A stretch of 64,000 bases of DNA from Echinometra lucunter (Eukaryota > Echinodermata > Echinoidea > Camarodonta > Echinometridae), in assembly GCA_029962745.1 (NCBI GenBank), contig CM057157.1, forward strand, positions 32,407,828 through 32,471,827. The letters run 5' to 3'. This document shows positions 48,317 through 59,270 of this stretch, one piece after another. Position 1 is the stretch's first letter. Every line of letters starts with the position of its first letter. Made by a program: the position numbers and the translations under genes. Below the pieces are notes generated by a model. It did no database searches and was not told the origin of the DNA. It saw only the letters and a program-made list of their open reading frames with translations.

Positions 48317-50807
48317 GAATTGCAGCGAGATAAATGACAACCAGTGATAATTGTTGCCTTGGTTCAAAAGAAAATTCTTTTTCCAATAATATGACACCGA
48401 GATCACCCATTTTGGCTCACGCGGTCAGATGTTAGGGCTCATTTCGTGAGGCAATGTCATTTTCAAAAACTGCTACTTTTCCGGCCAAATTCAAGTTCGA
48501 TGAAGAGAAAACCTTACACCGACTGCGTTTCATAGAATAGGCTCCATGCCTATTCATAAACGCGTGCCCATCTTCCTTTCACTCGAGAATGGCCATTGTT
48601 TGAACAACAAAAAAAAAAAAAAAAAAGAGGGGGGGGGGGGCATTCAGTGTTTCCAAATGTGGATGGGAGGATAGCAGGTTGCTAATCGCCTAATCGCCAT
48701 TGTCATGTTGATGAGTTGACAGTGAGGGTTGTTGAATGGCCAATGGGAAACTTGTAATTCGGATGTTAGTGATGGTGTATTGAAGATCTTGAGTAGTGTG
48801 CGTGTAATGGTGTTTCTGCGCAGGGATATCTCGGTCTGAAACATAGATTTCAGAGAAATGGATCTCGAGTTGTGGAATATACCGTTGATGATAAAGAAAA
48901 ACACTCCTCTTCTCATCAATCCCATCTCATCAGTAAAGTCTTTAAAAAAAAAAAAGAAAAAAAAAACTATGCCAATGCCGGGAAGATTAATTCTTTCACT
49001 CCATAATAGGAAAGAGGACATGTATATCAATTATCTCCGTTCTGTGTTCAGAGGGGGCGGACTAGGACGATGAAAACCAGGCGCGGATCCAGGGGCGAGC
49101 GGGCCTTGCCCCCCTCCCCCCCCCAAAAAAAAAAAAAAAAGAGGGATAGAGAGAAAAGGAAAAGAAAGGGAAGGGAAAGAGGAGGGAAAGGGAAAAGAAG
49201 AAAAAGAGGAATAAAAAAGAAAAGGAAAAGAAGGCCGGGGACCTAAAAAAAAAAAAAAAAAAAAGGAGGAATGACGAAAGGGAAACGGAAAGAAGAATAA
49301 AGTATGATAAGGTGGAAGCAAGGAAATGGGGGGGGGGGGGGTGAAAGGGCCTTGCGTGCCAGCTGTTCGTCCCCCCACAGGAAATCTTGAATACGATTGT
49401 ACCCACCCTGAACTGCAAGAATAAAACCCAGTTTATGTTCCAATGATCGTTAGAAAGATTTTTTTCTTCATTATCATTTTTGCGAGCTCGCCAAAACGGA
49501 ATTAACATAGCCTTAAAAACATGTGCCTGCCCCAAATGCCTGCCCCGATCTGCAACAATAAAACCAGTTTATTTACCACTTACCATTAAAAAGAAAGTGT
49601 ATTTTCTGCTCCCTTGCTACACTCGTTCGACAAAATGGAATTAACATTGCTTCAAACACGAATGTGCCCCTCCCCCTTGCATTAATCATGCCAATCAAAC
49701 CCAGTGTATGGTACCGAACATTATCAAAAGAGATATTTTTATGCTTTTTCGACAAAAGGGAATTAATATCACCTTAAACACGATTGTGCACGTCCCGATA
49801 AGATGCTGCAACAACCTACATTTTTTTTTTTTGAGGGGGGGGGGGGGAAGACACTTTCGGCCCCCGGTCCCTGTCTTCCTCCTTCTCCTTTTCTTTTTTT
49901 TTTTCTTCCTCTTTTTTCTTTTTTTCCCTTTCTCTCCTCTTTCCCTTACCCTTCTTTTCCTTCTCTCTCTCCCTCTTTTTTGGCGGGGGGGGGGGGGGGG
50001 CAAGGCCCGCTCGCCCCCTGGTCTGCGCCTGGCTTTCATCGTCCTAGTCCGCCGCCTCTGAACACAGAACGGAGATAATTTGATATTCATGTCCTATTTC
50101 CTATCATGGAGTGAAAGAATGAATGTTCTCAGCATTGGCATTTTTTTCTTAATTATTTTTTTCTAAAGATTTTACTGAGATGGGATTGATGAGGCGAGGA
50201 GTGTTTTTCTTTATCATTAACGGTGTATTTCACAACTCAAGATCCATTATCTCTGAAATCTATGTTTCAGGCCGAGATACCCCTGCGCAGAACTCCCTTG
50301 CAAGCACACTACTCAAGATCTTCAATACACCATCACTAACATCCAAATTACAAGTTTCCCATTGGCCATTCAACAACCCTCACTGTCAACTCATCAACAT
50401 GACAATGGCGATTGGGCGATTAGCAACCGGCTATCCTCCCATCCACATTTGGAAACACTGAATGCCCCCCCCCCCTTTTTTTTTTCAAACAATGGCCCTT
50501 CTCGAGTGAAAGGAAGATTGGCACGCGTTTATGAATAGGCATGGAGCCTATTCTACGAAATGCAGTCGGTGTAAGGTTTTCTCTTCATCGAACTTGAATT
50601 TGGCCGGAAAAGTAGCAGTTTTTGAAAATGACATTGCCTCACGAAATGAGCCCTAACATCTGAACGCGTGAGCCAAAATGGGTGATCTTGGTGTCATATT
50701 ATTGGAAAAAGAATTTTCTTTTGAACCAAGTCAACAATTATCACTGGCTGTCATTTATCTTGCGCAATTCAAGATTTCAGGGGTTCCGTTCTTTCTGGGC
50801 CACCCTG
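48317..50807. mobile_element. foldback element, ~800-bp inverted arms
   Basis: Bases 48317-49115 are the reverse complement of about 49990-50770, at an estimated 90 percent or better by eye over long stretches. Examples are TCAGTGTTTCCAAATGTGGATGG at 48643 and its complement near 50440, and GAGAAAACCTTACACCGACTGCG at 48506 with its complement near 50565. The right end continues to TTCTGGGCCACCCTG at 50807 followed by TA, a mariner-like terminus; the matching left end has been lost to the polypurine repeat. No transposase is seen. Frames such as 48644-49030 (minus) and 50180-50461 (plus) are the same peptide seen from both arms and may be relics of a coding part. Confidence 0.85.
49380..49800. 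repeat. ~130-150-bp tandem repeat, three units, in foldback loop
   Basis: Three units share ACGA-TGT-C-CC, ATAAAACCCAGTTTAT/CAAACCCAGTGTATG and AAAACGGAATTAACAT / ACAAAATGGAATTAACAT / ACAAAAGGGAATTAATAT, near 49395-49510, 49535-49650 and 49665-49790. Identity is moderate. Confidence 0.7.
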
Positions 50808-50815
50808 TATAGATA

Positions 50816-52110
50816 CAGTGCGTCCCAGAAAAAACAGAACCCTTAAACAAAGGCTTATTGTGCAGAAGCGATGGGGCGTATTATTGAAAACACATGTTAA
50901 AACTAAAGTTTGACTTATGCTCGTTCAAATGATACATTAAGCAAACTTATTTATTTATACATCTTTGAGTACCATGACTTTGAAAATCTAATGTCAAAAA
51001 CCATTTGCTACACTTTTTTGGCTTAGACCTTCAGCACTTTTAACTTGTGTACTGGTCATGCATGTGAACATTTTTGTACAGTTCAAACCAGTAACAAGTT
51101 CGCCTTCAAAATCTGTTATGACAGTTTAATGAGTGAAGATAAGATAAAACATAAAACGATCAGGTTCGACACCTTCGACCAATCTGATCATACCTAGCCT
51201 TAGTTTGTTCAAAAGGTATGCATAACATTTGAATATATCTTTGTTGTCAAGAGCAACCTAACCTTAGTTTTTTCACAAGGTAGACATGTTACCTTAGTCT
51301 GTTCAAAAGGTAGGCATGTTATACCTACGTTTTGAACAAACTAAGGTTAGGTTGCTCTTGACAACAAAGAAACTTGTCTGAGGCTTGTCCGACATAGCGA
51401 CAATTAATTGAATGATGTAAGTGAACAGGTCTATTGAAATGAATGTCCATTGTCTTCATCTGTCGTAAAAGGGGGAGTGCTTGAGTGATGAATCAATCAA
51501 GCAAATGAATTGGTGAATGAAACACCCCTACTTTACCAAACTTACAGAATATGGTTCAGTTAACCCCTGAACAGAGTGTTTATCATTGCCAAATTCCTTA
51601 AGACCAACTGACCAACCTAAAATGTTTTAGATTGGTTATTTGGTCATTTGTTAAAGATGTTTTTTCCACATTGTGTAGCAAATAGATTTTGACATTAAAT
51701 TTTCCAAACCACATTACTCAGTGATGCATCATTGAATGGGTGTCATTTGTGTATTATTCGAAACAATATTTGTCAACATTTATTTTGAACATTTGTTTTT
51801 AATCATACACCCCGGTGATTCGGTACAATAAGGTTTTGTTTTAGGTTTCTGTTTATTCTAAGACTAAGATGTGTCCATCTCTTTCTTTTCCTGATGTGCT
51901 GACTGTCATAGCCAGCAAGTGTAGCAAATGGTTTTTGACATTAAATTTTCAAAGTCATGGTACTCAGAGATGCATGAATTAATAAGTTTGCTAAATGAAT
52001 CATTTGAAAGAGCATAAGTCAAAAGTTTATTTTGAACATGTTTTTTTTTCAATCATACACTCCATTACTTCCACACAATAAGCATTTAAGGGTTCTGTTT
52101 TTTCTGGGAC

Positions 52111-52115
<5 letters not shown>
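50816..52115. mobile_element. non-autonomous mariner-type element, ~200-bp TIRs
   Basis: The left end is CAGTGCGTCCCAGAAAAAAC at 50816, after TA. The right end near 52115 reads GTTTTTTCTGGGACACAAT. The inverted match continues inward for about 200 bp on each side: ACCATGACTTTGAAAATCTAATGTCAAAAACCATTTGC at 50972 against its complement near 51925. A further related TIR-like stretch lies inside at about 51670-51865, and a perfect-looking hairpin at 51240-51370. No transposase frame. The right end runs into (TA)n. It sits directly next to the foldback element, in the intron before the stalk exon. Confidence 0.82.
51239..51370. repeat. hairpin, ~30-bp arms (GTTGTCAAGAGCAACCTAACC)
   Basis: TTTGTTGTCAAGAGCAACC at 51239 pairs with GGTTGCTCTTGACAACAAAG at about 51351. 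In between, AGTTTGTTCAAAAGGTA-GCAT phrases repeat three times in direct and once in inverted form. Confidence 0.85.
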
Positions 52116-52117
<2 letters not shown>

Positions 52118-52161
<44 letters not shown>

Positions 52162-52214
52162 GTCTTGCGGTGTTTTTATTTTTACCTCTTTGTTTGCAAT
52201 ATATATATATATAT
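52118..52214. repeat. (AT)n microsatellites
   Basis: TA runs at about 52115-52159 and 52199-52216, extending from the right end of the mariner-type element. Confidence 0.9.
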
Positions 52215-52502
52215 AATTTCAGGGTTATTCTGGATTTTAGTCGACGGTGGGCGTCGATGGTCGCAGCATTTTTATGTTCATAAGTAGTTGGCAACCAATT
52301 GTTTACCTAGTGAGACTTATGGATAAATGTGACATTAGAGCTAAGGACAGACTAAAAATAAGAAGTGACAAAAGATATATGAAAACATTTAAACGGAATA
52401 AACGATGAAAGATGTCAAAGGTTTAGTAGAAAGTCAGTCAAATTTATGCTGAATCTGCTCACAAACGTCAACTACATGAATTTTATGACTTACATTTGGC
52501 AG

Positions 52503-53267
52503 CTAAAACTACCACTGAAGAGAGGACAACGATGGTTTCGACAACACAGCCATCTACCACTGAAACAGTTACAACAGAACATGTTACTACCGCGGAAGCA
52601 ATTACTACGACATCAACCACCTCTTCCACCATAATTACCACCACATTGAATCCAACGAGTGAAGAGAGAACGACCGTTTCTATAACACAGCCACCCACCA
52701 CTGAAACAGTTACAACAGAGCATGTTACTCCTGCGGAAGTCATTATTACGTCAACAACCACCAACATCATTACCACCTCATCAAATCCAACCACTGAAAA
52801 GATGACAACAAATACACAGATGACTGAATCAGCTACGACAGCGTTCCGAACTCCTGATGATATTTCATCTACCATCGCCACTACAGAGTTGGTCTTACCT
52901 ACTACCACAGACACAGTTACAACAGAACATGTTACTACTGCGGAAGCAATGACTACGACATCAACCACCTCTTCCACCATAATTACCACCACATTGAATC
53001 CAACGAGTGAAGAGAGAACGACCGTTTCTATAACACAGCCACCCACCACTGAAACAGTTACAACAGAGCATGTTACTCCTGCGGAAGCCATTATTACGTC
53101 ATCATCAACCACCAACATCATTACCACCTCATCAAATCCAACCACCGAAGAGAAGACAACAAATACTAGTAACCCACAGATGACCGAATCTGAGTTGGTT
53201 TCAACTACTACCACAGAATACCCGCCCTTGAAGAGTAATCTCGTTGAAGGAATGACTACATCACAAG
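52503..53267 (+). CDS. SRCR gene exon 8: Thr/Ser-rich mucin-like stalk
   Basis: A 765-nt exon, phase 1 at both ends, following acceptor CATTTGGCAG. Thr and Ser make up roughly half of the 255 residues, with Pro and Glu: a typical densely O-glycosylated spacer. It contains an in-frame internal duplication: the segment beginning TVTTEHVTTAEA and running to about NIITTSSNPTTE occurs twice, at about 52565-52798 and 52913-53152 (offset 348 nt, 116 codons), almost unchanged at the DNA level. The donor chosen is a GC type (AAG|GCAAGC) because it keeps phase 1; reading on instead gives a stop at 53291-53293. The exon joins SRCR 6 via codon CCT. It would hold the SRCR head away from the membrane or matrix. 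Confidence 0.82.
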
Positions 53268-53625
53268 GCAAGCAACAGTCGAATAGATTTTAGAGTAACT
53301 GCGTTGAACTGGAAATAATTACACGGATACACCTAGATAATAAAGAGAGTGAATACTTGCAGTTTCAATTTGCTTTAAAGAAACTTTACTTTTTGATGCT
53401 TTACAAATCAGAAAATAATACTGGTAATACACTGACTAAACGAGGTATGCTCATCGTTGAGAAAGAGCAGACAATCAATAATCGTCATATTACAAACGCG
53501 AAGCTTTGCACAGGATCACAAAATTGTTTTACAGTTGCCCTGTAATACGCCATCGATAGGAAAGATTTAATTGCCAGACAAACTTTGCAAACAAATTTCC
53601 AACGGAAACTGACAAAGGTCTGGTA
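53268..53625. other. intron start, no gene seen
   Basis: AT-rich without recognisable features. If the GC donor at 53268 is not used, 53268-53293 would be the C-terminus of an alternative product. Confidence 0.5.
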
Positions 53626-53626
53626 T

Positions 53627-54102
53627 GATACGCTATTTGATTCAAGATACTTGAAGTAAAACTCACTTGGAGCAAAGCTTCGCCAACTATTAATTGGCTT
53701 CCTCGGGCGAATAAAGATTCCTTCAAGGAGGAATGGCCCTTATAATGTGCGAGATCGTGCAGACTCAGTGCGCACTGGACCTTGTCCAGCCCGCGAAAGA
53801 CTGCTTGAAATCCTCTGAATGGCCAGGTCTGAATGTTGGGTGTGGGTTCCTCCACTCGTTCCAAGGAGGCTTCTTTGATGCCACTTTCAGATCTTCTGGA
53901 TTCCTTGTCCAAAATTATCACGTCCTTAGTGTCAAACGAATGTTTGTTTGTAATTAGACCGCAGAATTCGGAATGCTATGCTAACTAGGCCTTCGATCTT
54001 CATGCGAGCCCGCAGGGATCGTTGAGTCTCACCCACATGAAAGTCACCATAATCTTCCTGAGCACATCTAATATCCTATACCAGATAGATATCAGAAATA
54101 GA

Positions 54103-54145
<43 letters not shown>

Positions 54146-55995
54146 ATACCAAATTCCTCTGCTTTTCTTTTGAAACTCGGCCTTTAACATGCACCAGTCT
54201 TTGGACTCTGTTGCAGTAGCAATGTCATGCTTCTGGAATAACCTCTTGATCTTTTCTGATAAATCATACACCTAAGGGACTGTTTCTGTCCACTGCGTGC
54301 TTCACGTGCGCTATTGTTGGGCAGCTTCGTAGTGTTATCTGTAGAGAATGCCCAGTCATGGTACCCACATCCGGCCAAAGCGTTTTTGAAGCCTGTTTTC
54401 TCATTTGCGATCTCATGCAGGAGGACAACGAACTAAAGTGTCTACTCTCTGAAAAGGAGTCCTGATAACGGCAAACTTATGAAAAAGGGGATGATGGGAT
54501 TGAAAGTTTAAGCATTGGTAAGTGTGGGTTGGTTTTCTGTAAACCGATCGAAGTTGAGAGGGTACCATCTGCAACAACGTGGACATCCACATCCAGGAAC
54601 CCAAGTTTCCGGCCTTAAATGCTTCCTGCGTTAAAGAAATATGTGTATCCAAGGAGTTGATATGATTAAAGAAGGTAGTACTCTCTTCTGCCTTGAGGAT
54701 GACGAACGTGTCGTCCACGTATCGAAACCAGGCACGTGGTTTGTGTCCGGTGTATGCAGTTAGAGCCACAGTATCAAACTCTTGCATGTAGATATTTGCG
54801 ACCATAGGTGGAACCAGTGAACCCACAGCACATCAGCACATTCATGTTGTTGGATGTAGTGTTTGCCGTTGAAGGAGAAATAAGATAATGTTCAGACATA
54901 CTGATACTGCCTCAACGATCTGATCCACACTGAGTGAAGTACGTTCCTTCAGACTATCTTTCTCCAAACACTTTCTTACTACACTCACTGCTTCCGACGA
55001 AAGGATTGATGTAAATAAAACACTAACATCATAGGATACTATTGTTTCATTGTCATCCAGTTTCAATTGTGAAACCTTTCCTACGAAGTCAAGGCTTTTT
55101 TCACGTGGTGTATGGATGTTGCTACCAAAGGGTTCAGAAAGCTGGCAACGTGTTTAGCAAGGTTATATGTTACCGAACCAATACAGCTTACATCTTATAT
55201 ACTTATATGTTTTCTTGTCACACTTATAGGTTTGCTTGTCTTTCAACAGGTTGAGATATTGTCAAGAACAACAACACATCTCTCTTTATCAGCAAGCACT
55301 ATTGCAATGTCTTTATCATTTGCCAAATCATCCCACGCACGTTGTTCTTTCTTTGTAATGTTCTATTTCAGAATGACATATTATACTCACTCCTCCGCTG
55401 CACACTACTTGACGTTACCTTGTCCGATAGCAGACTCGGCGGGGGTTATCAGATTAGAAATGGGTAGATGTGACCGTGTTGTCGCAAAAATTAAACCCTT
55501 GCCTAAAAGTGGCTTTCCGTCCTCCGAAGGTTTTCTAGCAGACAAATTTTACACCCTATTCGAACTTGTCGCGAAGCTTTGTGAATTTTCCAATATGGCG
55601 CCGTTTGGTGAGTTCGTGTGCTAACTGCACATGCGTTGTATAATCCTTAATTTGTCGGACGACGTCGCCTGAAAATTTCTCCCCAATTTCCTTCCCCAGG
55701 CGATCTTGCTGTGTTCTCAAGCTGTCCAAGATGTTAACCGCTCTGTGTCCTCGAACATTACCTTTCAGCTGTACGCTAGGGGATGTTATCCTGTCATGGA
55801 AACATGGTAGATTGAACGGAAGAAGGTGGTTTCGGAAATTCGCGATTTTCCTTGCAGTCTTTTCGTTGTTTCTGCACAATCTCACATGTTAGTGGCTAAA
55901 TTAGTGCTGAATTGACTGATGTAAATTCTCCTCGTTCATCCATTCGAAATCTAATATGGAACGCTATTTAAATCAAGATACTGGAAGTAGGGCAG
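53627..55995 (-). mobile_element. Penelope-like element (decayed)
   Basis: Minus strand. N-terminal frame 55885-55556 (109 aa, KGNVRGHRAVNILDSLR), then after frame breaks LDDNETIVSYDVSVLFTSIL (motif A region, 55066-54842), then GSLVPPMVANIYMQEFDTVAL and RAWFRYVDDTFVILKAEE with the YVDD catalytic box (54826-54413). This pattern is specific to Penelope-type reverse transcriptase. Further 3', about 54065-53995 reads CAQEDYGDFHVGETQRSLRARMK, matching the GIY-YIG nuclease of the family (VGET-RSL--R). Short similar sequences at 53627-53664 and 55958-55995 (CGCTATTT, ATCAAGATACT, GAAGTA) may be remnants of its terminal repeats. A (TAAA)n run (about 54097-54148) interrupts it. It lies in the intron between the two stalk exons. 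Confidence 0.85.
54413..55066 (-). pseudogene. Penelope reverse transcriptase core, frameshifted
   Basis: Two frames, 55066-54842 and 54826-54413, cover the catalytic centre. The first holds the Asp of motif A (SYDVSVLFTSI). The second begins at motif B (GSLVPPMVANIYM) and holds YVDD with its two aspartates, followed by the C-terminal thumb-like part (SVYRKPTHTYQCLNFQSHHP, which is highly conserved in the family as YRKPTHTDQYLNFxSxHP). About one base is gained or lost near 54830, separating the two. It cannot produce a full protein. Confidence 0.87.
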
Positions 55996-56047
55996 TATGT
56001 AGAAATTTTTTCCTGGGGGGGGGGGGCAAGATGCGTAAAAAATTTCG

Positions 56048-56082
56048 AAGAAGCGAGGAAGCGAGGAAGCGAAGCGACCGAG
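56048..56082. repeat. GCGAGGAAGCGAGGAAGCGAAGCGACCG motif
   Basis: Short tandem GAAGCGAG-type repeat resembling the motif block at 40028-40985, followed by ACCGAGC. It sits between poly-G runs near 56016-56026 and 56195-56211. Confidence 0.7.
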
Positions 56083-56443
56083 CTGGTCAGGAGGGCGCTT
56101 TTCCATTTTAAAAAGTGAAATTGAATGATTTAGTGCACACTTTTCGTGGATTTTGCTAGAAATTTTCAGTAAAAAATGTAAATTTTCAAAATATCGGGGG
56201 GGGGGGGGGGCAACCGCCCAACGCGCGAAAGACGGCTTTTATTCAGATTCCTTCTACGGGATCTTCATACGCCAGAGGAAGCCAATTGATAATTGGCAAA
56301 ACGACGCTCTAAGTGAAGTTTACTTCCAGTGTGATTTATATAGGCTACCATATTCGACCTCGTGTGGATGAACGAGAAGAATTTAAATTAAGATGCAGTG
56401 GTGAGAACCAAATAACTTTTTTTTTTAAACAATCACTGTGCAG

Positions 56444-56701
56444 AGAATATGAAGACGACTCCAGTGACAGCATATGTAACGTCACTGTCAGTGGTGGGAG
56501 AAAGCATGACGAAAGAAACTACGACGGCGACGGCGCCATTGCCTACCAATACAGATGAAGTACAAACCACGGCATCATCAATCACGGTTGAAACGCAGTC
56601 GTTTGTGACATCGTTGTCTACAGGCAGTGGGAATGATGAGTATTCTACTGAGGTTCAGTCATCAGGTGTTACAGGAGATAGAAAAGGAGAAGCGCAGGTG
56701 G
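56444..56701 (+). CDS. SRCR gene exon 9: second Thr/Ser-rich stalk segment (tentative)
   Basis: The acceptor CACTGTGCAG at 56443 has a long T-rich tract upstream. The frame reads TPVTAYVTSLSVVGE, KETTTATAPLPTNTDEVQTT, SITVETQSFVTSLSTGSGND and GVTGDRKGEAQ: again Thr/Ser-rich with Glu, like the previous exon but less repetitive. Joined to 53267 it gives GAG (Glu). Two donors are possible: GTGGGT at 56698 (phase 0) or GTAATA at 56702 (phase 1); the second fits the gene's rule and is used here. The end of the exon is within about 30 bases of the 3' end of a minus-strand LINE, so its last residues could be repeat-derived. No further exon (membrane anchor, stop) was recognised. Confidence 0.6.
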
Positions 56702-56704
56702 GTA

Positions 56705-57192
56705 ATATTACCCAAATTCCTTTTTAACACTGGATTCATAACACCTGCAACGTGTGTTAGGAAATTACAGTGTGTGTGCCATGGAATTTTCCAGACCCTT
56801 CTTACTGCAATTCGCCATTGTCTACAAATATTGTCTAGATGCATTATGAAATAAGGGATATAACTGTAAGCTATGGAAGCTCGAACAAAACTTATGAATC
56901 TGTGTTTTTCAAAATTATGAGAGTTAGCATATTTGAAATTACACGAGAACATATTACACTCACGATTGAAATCCCCAATGCACTCTGACACATCAAAATC
57001 ATTCGTATTTTTAGTGATAACATGCCCAAGATGAACTACTTTTGATACAATCTCTACGTGTCTGCCATTGATCATGATTCCCGGATCTCTAACTGGATTA
57101 TTATTGCAACTAAACACAATTAACTGACTTTTCTTAGGATTGAATTGCATGTCAAAATTGGAAGCATAATCTGAAAAAATTGCAACCATGAC
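56705..57192 (-). pseudogene. LINE reverse transcriptase, 3' part (split by transposon)
   Basis: The minus strand reads VAIFSDYASNFDMQFNPKKSQLIVF, then VVHLGHVITKNTND and AVRRVWKIPWHTHC: the post-catalytic part of a CR1/jockey-like non-LTR reverse transcriptase. Its upstream part continues on the far side of the DNA transposon at 61125-61880. Removing 57193-61124 (and one AC) restores a continuous frame, ADDLTLLSPSVSALHVMVAIF across the junction. Confidence 0.85.
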
Positions 57193-57869
57193 CCCTGATA
57201 GCAGATTGACGTCTTTAAGACGTCATAAACTGGTCGTAAACTGTTCCACACGTCATACGTCGTATAGACGACTATTTTACGACGTCATTATGACGTCTTT
57301 ATATGACCAAAATTTTCTCACCTTTTGTTCGGCCATAAATATGACGTATATTTTACATATTTTACGTATATTACTTCCCACTTTTTAAGAGCTTATTCAA
57401 GACCACAACATGGCGTGTTTTTTTACGTCAATTCTACGTCATGATCTGATCGTAATAATCGATCGTGATCCTTGAACATTCATTGTGGAAATAGAAAGAT
57501 GACATTCAAATTTTTAAGTTATGCATTGATTGAACTATTAATCTAATGAAAAATGTTCTTCCAATTATTATGTTGTACACAATTCAGTCAATGCCATGGG
57601 CAGGTAATTTCAGAAAAAAATAATAAAATTGTAATTTCTAACTGTTTTTTTTTTACAAGTACTACATGTGATGTTATGTTCAGTCCATATATACAGTAAT
57701 GTCGATACAGAGCACCAATATAGTTAGGTATACGATGTAGAATGTTTTAGGGTATAGGGTTAATATGACGACATATTATAGGGCAGAACATTAACAAAGA
57801 GACAACGTCATGATGTATATATTTTAAACTGTTTTTTTAAAACCAGCTTTGACGTCTTTAAGACGTCTG

Positions 57870-58013
57870 TTCATCCTTCCAACGTTCACAACATAAGACC
57901 AACATTACATTCTCTATATCCATAGTAACCATCTCAAACAATCATGTGACACTCCCTTATCCAAGAAAAAGCAAAATAAACAATATTTTGGGATTAGCCT
58001 GCCGAGCTACTAG
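57870..58013. repeat. split repeat B2
   Basis: 144 bp from TTCATCCTTCCAACGTTCAC to GCCGAGCTACTAG, repeated identically by eye at 58295-58438. Confidence 0.92.
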
Positions 58014-58165
58014 CACGAGGAGCCGGCTTTTATTTCATCTATTTCTTACAAAATTGTACTTCAAATGACATGTTGAAGACAGTATGTACATCTGACACCT
58101 GAACTATTGTTAAGATAATCATCTTAAATCTTATGACCTACCCTAACCCTAATATAGCCCGGGGT

Positions 58166-58438
58166 TATTCAAAGTACCCGCCATTAAATGGACGGAATTA
58201 ATTCATTCCGTTCCGCTTGCCCGGCTTATCATTATCACTGTTGCCGTATAAACAACATTTACCAGCTATACTACGTAACGCTGGAAAATACATATTCATC
58301 CTTCCAACGTTCACAACATAAGACCAACATTACATTCTCTATATCCATAGTAACCATCTCAAACAATCATGTGACACTCCCTTATCCAAGAAAAAGCAAA
58401 ATAAACAATATTTTGGGATTAGCCTGCCGAGCTACTAG
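58166..58438. repeat. adjacent split repeats A2 (58166-58293) and B1 (58295-58438)
   Basis: A2 starts TATTCAAAGTACCCGCC and matches 60692-60819. B1 matches 57870-58013. They are one base apart, as expected for the internal B1-A2 junction that templates end-completion in this class. Confidence 0.92.
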
Positions 58439-58869
58439 AACACTACAAAGAAGGGCGTAGTTTCTGTCAAACGTATTCTCAACAAAGGATATCATGGATA
58501 TCAGATTCTAAATGAATAAAATTTGTCATGATATTTGCCTTGAAAAAGCCGAGGAGTTCTGGAATTATGCATGACCAGGTCATAATCGAATAACCTAACT
58601 GAACGATTAAAATCAGTACTCGGTAGTAGTATGTCAAATAATTTTGATAGAATATTCAAACCAATTTCTCAACCAAAAAATCTGATGTTGGAATAAGGGT
58701 TAAATGCTTGTACATTCAAGAAAAATAACAACCGTTGATAGCAAAGTTGGAATATTACACTCCCAATCAAATTTCATACATTGTTATCTCGGAAATACAT
58801 AGTATTTCAATACATAATTTATGGTATCTAGACTTTAGACTTATGAAACATGTTCAACATTCACATTCA

Positions 58870-59270
58870 TGACAGCGAAATTTATACGCTACAACTTTAA
58901 TGCTTGAGATACAGATAGTCTATCTTGCAGACTATCTTCAACATAGCCATCCTTGGCTCTTTCCCCTTTCCATCTACCATGTCTCTTCCAGATTCTATCA
59001 TTCACCTTTGCACTAGCTGCTGCTGTAGCTCCACTAGCCCTCAAAGAATGGAGGCCAATATTCAAATTTCCGCTTACTTCCTTAAGGCGAGCAACAACTG
59101 TCTCGCGTGTTCTCGTGTAACTTATAGGCTTGTTCTTGTGTATTAAAAACTTTCTTTCTCTATTACCGTATATGAGGGCTTAAACAAAAAATAATCCGAC
59201 TTTGGATCGATACCAGCACAAACCATGTATCGCTTCACTACTCTCATGGGCCTAGGTACTGTCTGCGCTC
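58870..59270 (-). pseudogene. tyrosine recombinase C-terminal part of the Ngaro-like element
   Basis: The minus strand, in two frames with a shift near 59170, reads MRVVKRYMVCAGIDPKSDYFLF, then NKPISYTRTRETVVARLKEV, then IGLHSLRASGATAAA, DRIWKRHGRWKGERAKDGYV and a stop after LSVSQALKL. The catalytic H-x-x-R (HSLR), HGRW and the nucleophile Tyr (GYV) are visible. The N-terminal half with the first catalytic Arg is deleted. In intact elements this enzyme integrates the circular cDNA. It joins directly to the truncated reverse transcriptase. Confidence 0.85.

Noticed and set aside
47843..48406. 187-codon minus-strand frame and 114-codon plus-strand frame
   Set aside because: Both lie in the polypurine/polypyrimidine inverted repeat; highly charged or Ser/Phe/Leu low-complexity peptides without domains.
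58138..58152. Telomere-like CCCTAACCCTAA
   Set aside because: Only about two units, inside the spacer of the Ngaro-like element; not a telomeric tract.
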